Shown: positions 8,526 through 19,174, numbered from the stretch's first letter. The stretch is 64,000 nucleotides of DNA from Leptospirales bacterium (GCA_013297885.1 JAAFIR010000001.1:62001-126000); one strand, 5' to 3'. Made by a program: numbers and translations. Notes: a model not told the origin generated them from the sequence alone.

Positions 8526-9734
8526 TTGGGATTATTAGTAATAAAAATTTTTTTAATATTGGCTATTTTATTTATTGTGGCAGTTTTTAGGATCATCAAA
8601 GCAGGTTATAAAGTTTTAGCTAACGATTTACCAGTTTGGGCAGAAGCAGTCGAAAACTTTTTCGATGAAGAAATCAACAAAACATTATATTCAAAGTCAA
8701 ATTTAACATCATCACCAGAATCTTATCAAAAAATTAGAAATGAAATCTCTGATTTATATAAATTTATTAATGAGTACTCAAATACATTATTTGATACAAT
8801 GGTTCTTATGAATTTTACCCTCAGTTTACACATGGCTAAAGCAGATGGAAGAATTGATTCATCTGAAACAGAAGGAATTCGTGAATACTTAAATCAAGAG
8901 TTTGGAGATGAAGTAGATCATAAAATATTAGGACAAGCTTCAACTATAATAAAAAAACATCTTGCAAATTTTAATAACGATGAACTAGTTTTGTCAGCTA
9001 ATATTTGTCTAAATATTTGGAACGATGTCCTTGAAGAAGCTTATTCAGATTTAGGAAAAAAAGAAGTAGAAGAAATTTTCCTTCAATTAATAACTAGTAT
9101 TTTTTCATTTATTTATGAAGTAGCTCTAATGGATGGAAAAATTCATGAAAACGAAGTGATTTTTTTTAATAAACTTTGTAAAAGCTTTGGTTATAACGAG
9201 CAATCAATAAACTATTTTATTGGTATTGCTAATTACAATTTTAATGCAAGAATTAATTCAAAAAATCAACAAAATAGAGAAGATAATAAATTCAAAAATG
9301 CTTTAGAATTATTTCAATTAAAAGATAATTTTTCAAAAGAAGAATTACAAAAGGCTTGGAAAGAATTTGTAAAATTAAATCATCCAGATAAGTTTCATAA
9401 CTTTGATAAAGAAATTTATGAAAAAATGAATTCTAAATTTAAAGAAGGAAAAGATTTATATGATTATTTGTTTTCTAGATTAAATTCAGAACAATCAAGT
9501 CCTAAAAGCAATGAACAAAAAAATTATGATAAAAATTCAGAAGATTATTCTTATCAAGAACAAACTTCCAAAGAAAATTATTCATCTTATAAATCATCAG
9601 CTTATACAAATAATTATTCGAGTGAGAATTCAAATTACACTGTACCAAACGAACCAGAAGATATGATAATGAGAGTTCCGATGAAAATTTTTGAATTTTC
9701 TAAAGATTATTTAAATTATTTTTTGATTTTTTGA
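8526..9734 (+). CDS. Membrane-anchored TerB and J-domain protein (DjlA-like)
   Basis: A 402-residue protein with an N-terminal membrane helix (residues about 3-24), two TerB-like helical segments (LHMAKADGRIDSSE and VALMDGKIHENEV) and a J domain at about 255-320 with the HPD motif in KLNHPDKF. This order matches DjlA-type co-chaperones, which anchor DnaK activity at the inner membrane. The C-terminal tail is Ser/Tyr/Asn-rich and low complexity. The start is TTG with GGAGAG upstream. Its TGA stop overlaps a TTG start of the next gene, so the two are probably one operon. Confidence 0.75.
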   Translation: MGLLVIKIFLILAILFIVAVFRIIKAGYKVLANDLPVWAEAVENFFDEEINKTLYSKSNLTSSPESYQKIRNEISDLYKFINEYSNTLFDTMVLMNFTLSLHMAKADGRIDSSETEGIREYLNQEFGDEVDHKILGQASTIIKKHLANFNNDELVLSANICLNIWNDVLEEAYSDLGKKEVEEIFLQLITSIFSFIYEVALMDGKIHENEVIFFNKLCKSFGYNEQSINYFIGIANYNFNARINSKNQQNREDNKFKNALELFQLKDNFSKEELQKAWKEFVKLNHPDKFHNFDKEIYEKMNSKFKEGKDLYDYLFSRLNSEQSSPKSNEQKNYDKNSEDYSYQEQTSKENYSSYKSSAYTNNYSSENSNYTVPNEPEDMIMRVPMKIFEFSKDYLNYFLIF

Positions 9735-11007
9735 TAAAAATAATAACAAATGAAAAATTAAAAAATACTTTTCGAAAATTTAAGGAGAATTTAAGTCCTA
9801 GAAAATTTAAACAAATTTTCTTTGGTACAAAAAAAAGAATTTTTGTTACATTGTTTATACCAGCTTCGTTAGTTATTTTAATTTTAATCTCACCATTTTT
9901 AATAAATCAATATTATAAACGATTACTCAAATCTGAAGATAATCAAGATTTTAATAAAGCTTTAAATTATTTCAGTTTTCAGAAATCGGTTTCAGGTCCT
10001 GATCTAATTTCATATTATAAAAAAACTAATGATAATACTGTTAAAGTAAATATTATTAAATTATTACTGCAATTAAATTTTGAATCTAGAGAATTAAATC
10101 ATTTTATTATTGAAATGTTAGAACAAGAACCTATTACTTCTTTAAAAGTTTTAGACTCATTTAATGTTCAAACAAACTTAAGTGAGGAGATTTTAAATTC
10201 TTTAATTTTGAATTTAAAAAAAACAATTCTGATCTAAAAAATAAAATAATAGAAATATTTGAAAATAAAAAAATAGTTTTACCTATTTCAAATAAAAATT
10301 TAGAAACCTTATTAATTTGTTCTGGGGATGAATTAAATAAGGTGAGTAAATTTTGCTGGTTAGCTTTAAGTGAATATTCAGAGCAAAATTTAGTTAGAGA
10401 ACATTCATTAAAAAATTTAGAACATATTTCTAAAGAAATTCAACAAGAAGCAATTAAATTAATTGTTGAATCATTTATTTTGAGACAAGATTTAGATAAC
10501 TTTCTAAATCAAAACAAAGGTCATACATTACTAAATAAACTTAAAAATTTTGCAAAAACTAATGAAATTGAATTTCTTGAATTAACCAAACAAAGTCCAG
10601 TTTTAGTGAAAAAATATTTCCCAGAATTGTTACAAATTCTTTCATCAAAAACTTCTGAAGAATTAATAGACTATTTTATAACTGCTAACCCAGAAATTTT
10701 AAATTATTTCCAAAGCCATCTTGGAAATAAAATAAATTATTCAAATTTGAATTCGAAAGAAGAAAATGAAAGTAAGGAGATTAATCAAAATGCAAAATAT
10801 GCTACAGTAAATGAATCCAGTGGATTATTTTTGAGAGAGGATTGTTCCACAAGTAGCACAAAACTCATTTTAATTCCATTTAAAGAAAAAGTTGAAATAA
10901 TTTCCAAAGAGAATCAAGATCGAATTTATGAAAAAGACTCATATTGGTATCGTGTAAAGTTCAGAGGTAAAGTTGGTTGTTCTTTTGGGGCATTTCTGGA
11001 ATTTTAA
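9731..11007 (+). pseudogene. Membrane protein with C-terminal SH3b domain, frameshifted at an A8 run
   Basis: Two open frames join at an eight-A run (10216-10223). The first (9731-10237) has a membrane helix (FVTLFIPASLVILILI) after a basic N-terminus. The second is open from the A-run through 11007 and ends in a bacterial SH3 domain: SSGLFLREDCSTSS, LIPFKEKVEIIS, YWYRVKFRGKVGCSFGAFL. With nine A's the two frames fuse into one protein of about 425 residues. This is either a true frameshift, a sequencing error, or a slippage site; A8-A9 runs are known to permit polymerase slippage. The start (TTG) overlaps the TerB/J gene. Confidence 0.65.
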
Positions 11008-11099
11008 TTCCCCAATCTCCCTTTTTTCGCCTAACAGTTATTATTCGGATTAACAAATTGAAATGAGTATTTATCTCTTAAAAAAACCAAAGTAATAGA

Positions 11100-11686
11100 A
11101 TGAAAAAATTATTAAATATACTCTTGATTTATATGTTTATTTTTGTAACTCAGATAGTTTCGGATACAATTAGTTTGAAGTCTGGAAAAGTTTACGAAAA
11201 TGTAAAAACAAAAATTAACAAAGAGAATGTGACTTTTGTATTAGATGAAAAAGAAGTTCGTTTTGCAAAATCAGATATTAAAAGTATCATTTTAAAGCAG
11301 TGATTTTATCTAAACCCAAAAATGAATCTGAAATAAAATTAAACGAACAAGAAAAAATTCGGATTTCTGAAGCATTAACCAACACTACAGATTTTGAAAT
11401 AGATCCTGAAAAAAAATTACAGTTTGCAATTTTAAATTTTCAAGGTGGATCTGGAATTTCTGAAGAAGAACTGGATTTATTGGAAGATCTCATGACATCC
11501 AATTTAGTAAAAACAAAATTATTTGCAATACTAGATAGAACAACAATCAATAAAGTATTGGAACAAAAAGCTGGAGTTGGTTGTTCTAAAAATTTAGAAA
11601 TATGTAAATTGAAATTAAATGAAATTGGAGTTTTGATAAATGCTCAAAAAAATTCTCACTGCGAATGTAAAAAAAATACACATTGA
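11100..11686 (+). pseudogene. Exported CsgG/LpoB-like lipoprotein fragment, frameshifted
   Basis: The first frame (11100-11303) encodes a signal peptide and DTISLKSGKVYENVKTKINK, a motif I associate with leptospiral exported proteins. It stops and overlaps a second frame starting at 11300 that contains EQEKIRISEALTNTTD and then AILNFQGGSGISEEELDLL, SNLVKTKLFAILDRTTINKV, a CsgG-like N-terminal half. In related proteins these parts are, to my recollection, one polypeptide with a longer C terminus. Here the frame ends at 11686, so the protein looks both frameshifted and truncated. Confidence 0.55.
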
Positions 11687-11716
11687 CAAAAATTATTTGA
11701 ATAAAATAGTTTTCAT

Positions 11717-14686
11717 ATGTTTACTAAAGAAGAAGCAAGAATTCATATAGAAAAACTTTCAAATGATTTTGAAGGAAAAATAGATTTTATTAAAAATTCC
11801 GGTCAATACAAAGAAGCACAAATTGAAGATGAATTCATTAAACCTCTTTTTAGATATTTGAACTGGAACATATCAAACGAAGGAATTCAAAATCCAAATG
11901 AAAGAGAATTTATTGTTCAGGCGAAAGGACGCAACGGAAAAGAGCCAGATTATCTTTTACAGTTAAAGAACAAACCTTTATTCTTCATCGAAGCCAAACA
12001 TACAAAATATAATCTCGGTGGCAAAATAGATGAGGATACAAAAGTAAGAACTGATTATATTTGGCAAGCGTACAGTTATGCTTACTCCACCCAAACTAAA
12101 CCTAAATATGAAAAAGTAGATTTTGCATTACTTACTGACTTTGAAGAGTTTCGTTTTTTTGACTGCACGTTCCCTGCAAAAAATCATTCATCTTTAAACA
12201 ACTATTGTGTGATAGATTGGACTTATAAAGATTATATAAAAAATTTTGATAAGCTCTGGGAATTTTTTGAAAGAGAAAATGTTAGAATTGGAAGTTTAGA
12301 AAAACTTTACATCAACGAAAAGAAAATAAAAGAAAACCGTATCCCACCGGATAAAGCATTTTTAAAAGATTTAGATGATGAGAAAGATGGTTGGAGAATC
12401 AAACTCGCAAAAGATATTAAAAAATACCAACCCGATTTTTCCGCAGAATTCATTACGCAAGCCGTTCAATTAATTTTAGACCGATTTATATTTATCAAAG
12501 TATTATCAGATCGAGAAATCGAAGAAGACATTATTCAAAATCTTGTAAATAAAATCCAAAGCTTAAAAGATAAAGAAGAAGGAATTATTTATGATGAGTG
12601 CAAAGATGTTTTTGATGCATTAGATAAAACCTACAATGGAAGTACTTTTACAAAACGTTCCGAATTAGATTCCGTAAAAGTTAGTAATAAAATATTACTC
12701 GAAATTCTCAAAGACCTGCTCCCTGAAAATTCTCGTTATAATTTTAAAGTAATTCCTATTGAAATACTTGGAACTATTTACGAACAGTTCTTAGGCAAAG
12801 TTGTAGTAACCACAGATAAACGGGCGACTATTGACTATAAACCTGAAGTAAGAAAAGCTGGTGGTGTTTATTATACTCCTGATTATATTGTAAATTATAT
12901 CGTAGAAAAAACTGTTGGCGAAAAACTAAAAGAGTGCAAGAAGTTTGACGACTTATTAGAACTCAAAATTTGTGATCCTGCCTGTGGATCCGGTTCCTTC
13001 TTGTTAGCCGCATACGATGTTTTAATCAAATGGACAATCCGTTATTATGAATCAAAAATTCAATTCAACCAAGGGGTTAACCCCTCGGTTGAATTGAAAG
13101 GACTTTCCAAAGAAGAACGAAAATTAGTTTATTTGGAGAATGATGGGCAAGTTCGCCTAACTTCTAAAATCAAGTGAGATATTTTACGTTCTTGTATCTA
13201 TGGTGTAGACATTGATGCTCAAGCAGTAGAAGTAACCATGATGAGTTTGTCTCTCAAAGCCATGGAAAATACGAATCATTATGAAGTGCATAATGAGAGA
13301 ACTCTTTTTCATACGACGATTTTACCTTCACTTGATGGGAATATTAAGTGTGGGAATAGTTTGGTGGGGACGGATTTTTATGAGGAAAGGCTTTTACTTT
13401 CTGATTCTGAAGAGAAACAAATAAATGCTTTTAATTGGAGTAACAGCTTTTCAGATATTTTTAAGAAGGGAAAATTTGATTGTATCATAGGTAATCCTCC
13501 GTATGGTGCTGCAATTAATGATAAAATCGAAAAGTATTTAATGGGAAAATTTTCTAAGACTTACGAATATCAAGTAAATAGTTTTGTCCTCTTTATTGAA
13601 CAAGGATTTAATATTCTTAAAAGTAATGGGAAATTGGGATTAATTATTCCAGGCGTTTTATTGACCCAACATTATTTTTCAAAAGTAAGACATTTTCTTT
13701 TAACGAATTTTCAGTTAAATTATATTGCATTATGTAGATATAAAGTTTTTGAACAGGCAGAAACAGCCGAGACTATTTCTTTTGCATTCTCGAAGAGTTC
13801 TTCTTCCAATAGTATAAACTATTTCATTGCAAATAACTATAACGAATTTGGGGACAATGAGTATATTACTGTTAGCCAGCAGAAATTTTTTGAAACTAAC
13901 AGATATGAATTGAACTTATTATCTTCTTCGAAAAAAGAAATCAATTTAAAAAAGAAGCCTGTGATTTTGCTTGGGGAGATAGCAATTCCTATTATGGGTA
14001 TTAAACCTTATCAAGTTGGAAAAGGTTATCCGAAACAAACAAGAAAGACTGTAGACGAAAGAATTTTTGATTCAAGCAAACAAAAAAATAAAACGTATAA
14101 ACAATACATCATAGGTAAAGATATTACAAGATATAAAATAGAACCGAAAGAAGTTCGGTATATATCGTATGGAGTTCATCTTGCAGAACCTCGTCAGACT
14201 GCTCCATTTGAGGATAATGAAAAAATTGTGATTAGGCAAACGGCTGATAAAATAATTACCGCGCTTGACACTAACAAATATTATAACTTGAATAATGTTT
14301 ATAATATTGCATTGAGAGATAAAACTTATGACTTAAAATATTTATTAGGACTTCTAAATTCAAAACTTTTTATTTATCATTATAGGTCGATTGTTCCAGA
14401 AGAAGGAAGAGTTTTTGCAGAAATAAAAAAAGTTAATTTAGAAAAACTATATATTAGAAGTATTGACTTTAAGAAAAAAGAAGAAGAGGTATTATATAAG
14501 GATTTAGTGGCTAATGTTGATTTACTTATAAACGAAAAGATGAAAGTTATGCAGACTGCTTCTGGTTCCGCAAGAATTGAGCAAAAAATAACTCATCTCG
14601 AAGATAAAATTGATTCTCTAGTCTACCAACTCTACGATCTCACTCCAGAAGAAATTAAAATTGTGGAAGGGATGGGAAATGAATGA
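11717..14686 (+). pseudogene. Type IIG restriction-modification enzyme with a nonsense codon
   Basis: One 990-codon frame interrupted by TGA at 13175-13177. N-terminal nuclease: P77-D78 and E92-A-K94 (PD-ExK). Methyltransferase: motif I C419-D-P-A-C-G-S-G-S-F and motif IV N593-P-P-Y-G, the latter after the stop. The C-terminal third resembles the TaqI/Eco57I-type specificity domain. The stop falls in the segment before DILRSCIYGVDIDAQAVEV, where relatives usually have Arg, so CGA to TGA is the likely change. Type IIG enzymes carry cutting and adenine methylation in one chain; as it stands only the nuclease plus motif I half would be made. Its end overlaps the KAP-like gene by 8 bp. Confidence 0.8.
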
Positions 14687-16506
14687 AATCGAACAAATCA
14701 TTTTTACTTACCTAAAGGCACCTACAAGTGATTATGCGATTTTATTAAATGGGGAATGGGGTTCCGGGAAAACATTTTATAAAAAACTATTTAACTAAAT
14801 TCCTAGAGAAATATAAAAGAAAAGTAATTTATATTTCTCTTAATGGATTAGCTGATATTGATGATTTGAATAGAAACATTTTATTTTCAACTATAGGCGG
14901 TTCAAATCTAATTGAATATGGATATAGACTTTTAAAAGGTGTTTCTGAGTTAACTGACGAATTCCCTTTTATGAAAGTATTAAAAAAAATGTTAATTTTT
15001 TTTGAAAACACACTACCAAAGTCGAAATCGGGAAAATTAAAAGATAAAGAAAACTTAAAAAAGATTTTAAATTTTGATAATCTAATTTTAATATTAGATG
15101 ATTTTGAAAGATCATGTATTCCTATGGAAGAATTTTTTGGTTACATTGTACATAACTACTTAGAAAGTCAAAAAACAAAAATAATTTTAATTTCAGATGA
15201 AACTAAAATCCAAGATAAAGAAAAATATAATTTAATTAAAGAAAAAGTGATTGGAAGAGTTGTCCCTTTTAAACTGGATTTAAGAGAAAATTTCGAAAAT
15301 ATAATATCTTATTTTGAAGATAAAGAAGTTAAGAACATTTTAACTCAAAATAAAGAATTTATATTAAATCTTTTTGAAAGATTTGAAATCAAAAATATTA
15401 GAACAATTAATTTTATTTTTTATAACCTTCAAGTTATTTCTAAAGGAATAGAAGAAAAAAAATATTTAGATAAATTTATCGAAAACATTATTTTTTTTAT
15501 TACTATCTATTCAAATGAATTCAAACTTGGAAATTTTAGTTTAGCTAATAAAGATTTTATTGAAGCAACTAAAAATTTATCAGTAGATTCCATTACAATT
15601 ATGCTGAATTTTGTTAATGAAGATTCATCCAAAAATCTGAATGAAGAAATCAAAACTAAATTTATTAATAAATATTTAATTTCACTGCAAGAAATAAAGT
15701 ATCTTAATTTTACGACCATTTATGAATTTATTTTAAAAGGTTCGTTGAATAAAAATCAATTAAATGAAGAGATTGCTTTTTTTCATAAACGTGAAGAACC
15801 AAGTGATTTTAAAAAAGCTTTGGATAAAATCATTTCTTATCGCTTATTGGACGAAGCAGAGTTACAACCAAATGTGGATAAAGTTATTACATTTCTAAAA
15901 GAAAATCAATATTCCACTTATGATGTATTGTTCAACTATGAGAGATTATTAAATTTTATAGAAAAAAAATTGATTTCACTGAATGAAATTGAGGTCGAAA
16001 AATTAATAATAGGAGCACTTAATCGTAAGATTCCGACTGAAAATTCATTATTTGAGAGATTTAATATGTATGGTGACTTTCAGAATCCAAAAGTGCTTGA
16101 ACTTGGAAAAAAGTATTCTCAAAAATTGGAAAGCAATAAAGAAATTGAAAAAAAAGAAAAACTAAAATCTTTTTTTGAGGATATTAATAATAAATCAACT
16201 GAGCTATACAGATTTGTAAACAGTGAATTTTCATATCTAATTTTTAATAAAATAGAAATGAGCTTCTTTGAGAATTTAATTTCAACATATAATAATGCTC
16301 AGCTTTTGAATTTTTATAGTTATATTAAATCTCGTTATAAAACATACACTAATATTAAAGACAGTTTCGCTCAAGAATATGATAATCTGTATAAGCTTCT
16401 TATTTATGTAAAAAAAATTTCAATTAATGCAAAAGGAATAAGAAAAGAAAATTTAGATTTAATTTCAAATTTATTAAAAGAAGTATGTATAATTTTACAA
16501 CCATAA
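14679..16506 (+). pseudogene. KAP-type P-loop NTPase, frameshifted at an A6 run
   Basis: The ATG at 14679 opens a frame with Walker A G25-E-W-G-S-G-K-T32, a KAP-family signature, but stops after 39 codons. One base shift at the A6 run 14781-14786 joins it to the long frame ending at 16506 (KFLEKYKRKVIYISLNGLAD), which has a Walker B LILILDDFER. Restored, the protein is about 609 residues. KAP NTPases occur in phage defence and membrane-linked systems. It directly follows the restriction-modification gene and overlaps the next small gene by 22 bp, suggesting one operon. The long downstream frame alone would lack the ATP-binding loop. Confidence 0.75.
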
Positions 16507-16874
16507 ATAAAGCGAACAGCTTTTTATTTGCAATCATCTTCGGTTCAACTCTTCTATTTTATTTAAGATGGTCTTCACAATGGTATAGAGAACATGTCGA
16601 TATTGAATTTTCAAATCAATTTTTTTCTAGAGATATGCTACTAGCAAGTTGAGTTGTTGAAATTTTTTTTGAGTGGAAAGAAAACAAAGAATTTGATATG
16701 CCTGTTGAAATCTACCAAGCTATTTCTAAAAATTTATTTAATGAAAGAAGTTCTACAAAAAATATAAATCATCCATTTGAAGATATTTTAAAAATCACAA
16801 ATAAATTTTCCAAAGTAAAACTTTCTAAAGAAGGAATTGAAGTTGAAAATAAAGATAAGCAAAAAAATATCTAA
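16485..16874 (+). pseudogene. Small membrane protein gene with in-frame TGA
   Basis: A 129-codon frame from ATG 16485, interrupted at codon 56 by TGA (16650-16652). The context LLAS-stop-VVEIFFEW suggests a former TGG Trp codon. The first part has one membrane helix (SFLFAIIFGSTLLFYL); the rest is cytoplasmic and charged. It starts inside the 3' end of the KAP-like gene and probably belonged to the same operon. I do not recognise the family. A small membrane partner of a KAP NTPase would fit a membrane-acting defence system, which is inference only. Confidence 0.55.
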
Positions 16875-16902
16875 GCTATCTTTTTCAATTTTTGAACTAG
16901 AT

Positions 16903-17184
16903 TTAATTTTTTTTTAGTTTTTCTTTTTGTTCTCTGATGTCCAAATCAGTTTGTAAATTGATCCAAAATTTATCTGAAGTTCCAAAATATTTAGATAACC
17001 TTAGAGATATTTCGATTGAAATTTTTCTTCTACCATGTAAAATATCTAGAATTGTAGAAGTTGAAACATGAATATCTTTTGATAATTTGTAGGCAGTTAT
17101 TTCTAAAGGATTTAAAAATTCTTCTTTTAAAATTTCTGCGATAGTTGGTGTAGGAATTTTTTTATTATTCATTTTGTTCTCCAT
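16903..17184 (-). CDS. higA: HigA-family HTH antitoxin
   Basis: A 93-residue XRE-type helix-turn-helix protein of the HigA/VapI family. Key parts are IAEILKEEFLNPLEITAYKL, then VSTSTILDILHGRRKISIE and SLRLSKYFGTSDKFWINLQ. HigA proteins bind their own promoter and neutralise HigB. No HigB-like toxin lies next to it; the adjacent genes upstream on the same strand encode DUF2442 and DUF4160 proteins. The start could also be the Met five codons in (17172). Confidence 0.85.
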   Translation of the reverse strand: MENKMNNKKIPTPTIAEILKEEFLNPLEITAYKLSKDIHVSTSTILDILHGRRKISIEISLRLSKYFGTSDKFWINLQTDLDIREQKEKLKKN

Positions 17185-17243
17185 TTGTGATAATCTAGGA
17201 TAGAAACTTCATAACAGTTTCCATTTATAAATCTAAAAATAAA

Positions 17244-17519
17244 TCAAGAAAATTCTTTATTGGTTTTTCTTTTTGTCTGATCTGGTATTCCTAATAAAAG
17301 TCCTTCGACACTAATATATTCATCTAGTTCATCCCAATGAAGTCCTTTTCCACCACCACTAATTGAGAATTGAGTTCTTTGTTCTTTGGTTGCATGTAAT
17401 AGTCTCGGAAAAAAAACTAATGGCACAGAGAGTGTTCTCCCATCAAAAAAAAGTACCCACAGATTATCTTTATCAAACCAAATTTTGTTTGCTTTAGCTT
17501 CAATCATCGAAGAAATCAT
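17244..17519 (-). CDS. DUF2442 protein
   Basis: A 91-residue protein with the DUF2442 pattern: LWVLFFDGRTLSVPLVFFPRL, then the Gly-rich SGGGKGLHWDELDEYISVEGLL. DUF2442 proteins are commonly encoded next to DUF4160 proteins, as here (22 bp apart), and the pair is regarded as a putative toxin-antitoxin-like module. The stop is 59 bp before the HigA start, so the three genes may be cotranscribed. Confidence 0.85.
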   Translation of the reverse strand: MISSMIEAKANKIWFDKDNLWVLFFDGRTLSVPLVFFPRLLHATKEQRTQFSISGGGKGLHWDELDEYISVEGLLLGIPDQTKRKTNKEFS

Positions 17520-17541
17520 GCCAACTGTCCTCTATTTCTTT

Positions 17542-17748
17542 TTAATTTGTATTGATTTCTTCTTTTATCCAATTTAATTCTTTAGATGTAAAACCATAAT
17601 TTTCATTTATTAAAATTTCAGGATTAATCCAGAATTTTGCATTGTTCTCCCCTTTTTTAATATGAACATGCAAAGGCTCTCTTGGATTTCCTTCGTTCGA
17701 ATAGAAAAAAAATTTGTAACCATTTTTCTCAAAAATTTTAGGCATCAA
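17542..17748 (-). CDS. DUF4160 protein
   Basis: A 68-residue protein with the DUF4160 signature: PKIFEKNGYKFFFYSNEGN, then EPLHVHIKKGENNAKFWINP. It is first in the likely operon DUF4160-DUF2442-higA. Two Met codons at the start leave a one-residue ambiguity. Function is not established for the family; the pairing with DUF2442 is conserved. Confidence 0.85.
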   Translation of the reverse strand: MMPKIFEKNGYKFFFYSNEGNPREPLHVHIKKGENNAKFWINPEILINENYGFTSKELNWIKEEINTN

Positions 17749-17819
17749 TTAAAAACCAATTCAAAAGTTATAATGACTCATAAAGTAATTTTTGCAAGTT
17801 AAAAAATTTATTCTTTACT

Positions 17820-17967
17820 ATGCGATAGTGATTGCAGCATACCTTGGGTATGTTCGCTGTCAAAAGCGAAGGGGGGATCCTTTTGCCTCTTTATCTAGTT
17901 CTTTCAATATAACATAGTTGCAAAAGATTGAAGCGAAAAGCATGGTCGCTCGAAGAGCGAATCGCCC
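17820..17967 (-). repeat. Two-hairpin intergenic element, copy H
   Basis: Read on the minus strand from 17967: box 1 GGGCGATT, hairpin TCGCTCTTCGAGCGA, box 2 CATGCTTTTCGCTTCAATC, a hairpin with arms TTTTGC and GCAAAA enclosing about 40 bp, a further CATACC-CAA-GGTATG hairpin, and box 3 CTGCAATCACTATCGCA. It lies between the divergent DUF4160 and AbiEii-type genes. A reading frame that crosses it on the minus strand is not credible as a gene. Confidence 0.55.
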
Positions 17968-18042
17968 AAAATCAAAACTAGAAATTTTAAATCCAACTTG
18001 CATTTGACATTTCAATTTTATTAAGTAAGATGGAAATAGATT

Positions 18043-18723
18043 ATGCTCAAACTTGCAACTAAAGAACAACTTGAATTTTATGAAAAAATTCTTTATCCGA
18101 TGCAAGATGAAATTTTTTCTTTATTGGAATCAAACAAATTTTATTTAACAGGTGGAACTTGTCTTTCTAGATTTTATTATGAGCATCGTTATTCTGATGA
18201 TTTAGATTTTTTTTTCTTGGGAAGAAATTTTCCAAAACAAGATTTTGAAATCGAAGTTAAAGAAATCCAAAATCGAATTGATTCCAAATTTAAAAGTAAA
18301 TTAGAAATTAGTAGTGATTATTTTAAAAGAATTATGGTTTATAAAGGTGAACATGTTCTAAAAGTAGAATTCGTTTATGAAAACTTTATTATGGTACATC
18401 CACCAATTAAAAATGATTTAATATTACTTGACACTAAAGAAAATATTTTTGGAAATAAACTTTCAGCAATTCATGGTAGAAAAACAACAAAAGATTATTT
18501 TGATTTATATTTTTTATTAAAAGATTTAGGTCTTAAAAAAGGAATAGAATGGTCTGAATTAAAACAAGCTCCATTAAATTATGAAGGGGCATTAATGACA
18601 TTAGTTGGTGGAAATTTAGAAGGAATTGTTTATATGATTAAAGAAGTTAAACAAATCGAATTTGAAAATTTACAAAAAGAATTAATTAAGGAATTATTAA
18701 ATTATGCAAAAACGATTCCATAA
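18043..18723 (+). CDS. AbiEii/AbiGii-type nucleotidyltransferase toxin
   Basis: A 226-residue nucleotidyltransferase of the AbiEii family. It has the GG-T motif in YLTGGTCLSRFYYEHR followed by YSDDLDFFFLG with the catalytic Asp pair, and a late KDYFDLYFLLK motif typical of the family. AbiEii proteins are toxins of type IV abortive infection systems that nucleotidylate tRNA or related targets. The canonical AbiEi HTH antitoxin is not upstream; instead a 94-residue protein overlaps its 3' end by 20 bp. Confidence 0.85.
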   Translation: MLKLATKEQLEFYEKILYPMQDEIFSLLESNKFYLTGGTCLSRFYYEHRYSDDLDFFFLGRNFPKQDFEIEVKEIQNRIDSKFKSKLEISSDYFKRIMVYKGEHVLKVEFVYENFIMVHPPIKNDLILLDTKENIFGNKLSAIHGRKTTKDYFDLYFLLKDLGLKKGIEWSELKQAPLNYEGALMTLVGGNLEGIVYMIKEVKQIEFENLQKELIKELLNYAKTIP

Positions 18724-18988
18724 ATATTTCTGGGATGGTTTAGAAAATTGGAGTCCAGAATACGAATTAAAACGTATTTTGGAATATGCAAGTTTTCCTG
18801 ATATGCTAAAATATCCATTTGAAGAAGTAAAAGAAAATCTTCACAAATTAAAATTAGAAAAATTATGGACATCAGGTGAAAGAAAAGAATTAATTATCAA
18901 ACTTGCACCATTTGTAAAAGACTCAAATTCATGGGAAGAAGCGATCTGGGCAATGATCAATTTTTATAATAAACCAAGTATTGAATAA
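18704..18988 (+). CDS. Small partner of AbiEii-type toxin (DUF6922-like)
   Basis: A 94-residue protein overlapping the nucleotidyltransferase gene by 20 bp, so almost certainly coupled to it. The opening HKYFWDGLENWS and ELKRILEYASFPDMLKYPF resemble the FWD... and IieRVLEYG features of DUF6922-type proteins, which I recall beside AbiEii-like toxins. It is a plausible antitoxin or accessory subunit. The family assignment is by eye and moderately uncertain. Confidence 0.6.
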   Translation: MQKRFHKYFWDGLENWSPEYELKRILEYASFPDMLKYPFEEVKENLHKLKLEKLWTSGERKELIIKLAPFVKDSNSWEEAIWAMINFYNKPSIE

Positions 18989-19008
18989 TGAATTTTACTT
19001 ATAATTTT

Positions 19009-19160
19009 GGGCGTTTCTTTTTATTTACTTTCGTTTGACGATACTACTGTAAAACGATTGTAAATAAAAAGTCGAGCTTTCAACTCTGGTCAAAATTTAT
19101 CTTTCACTTCGAGAGCCTCAGTGAGCAAAAAATTTTGACCCCGTTTCAATCTCTAACGCT
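19009..19160 (+). repeat. Two-hairpin intergenic element, copy B
   Basis: Box 1 is GGGCG at 19009. Hairpin 1 arms are CTTTTTATTTA and TAAATAAAAAG. Box 2 is GTCGAGCTTTCAACTCTGG. Hairpin 2 arms are GGTCAAAAT and ATTTTGACC around a 40-base loop. Box 3 is CCGTTTCAATCTCTAACGCT. It lies between convergent genes, where it could also act as a bidirectional terminator. Confidence 0.65.
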
Positions 19161-19174
19161 AGAATAGAAAAATT

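Noticed and set aside
6757-16652. TGA read as Trp (recoding), suggested by in-frame TGA at 6757, 13175 and 16650
   Set aside because: TGA ends several core genes at coupled ATGA junctions (flgA, flgH, flgI), TGG is used widely for Trp, and the TGA at 13175 stands where relatives have Arg. Simple nonsense mutations explain it.
17860-18105. Minus-strand frame of 81 codons
   Set aside because: It crosses hairpin element H and overlaps the start of the AbiEii-type gene; composition is not coding-like.
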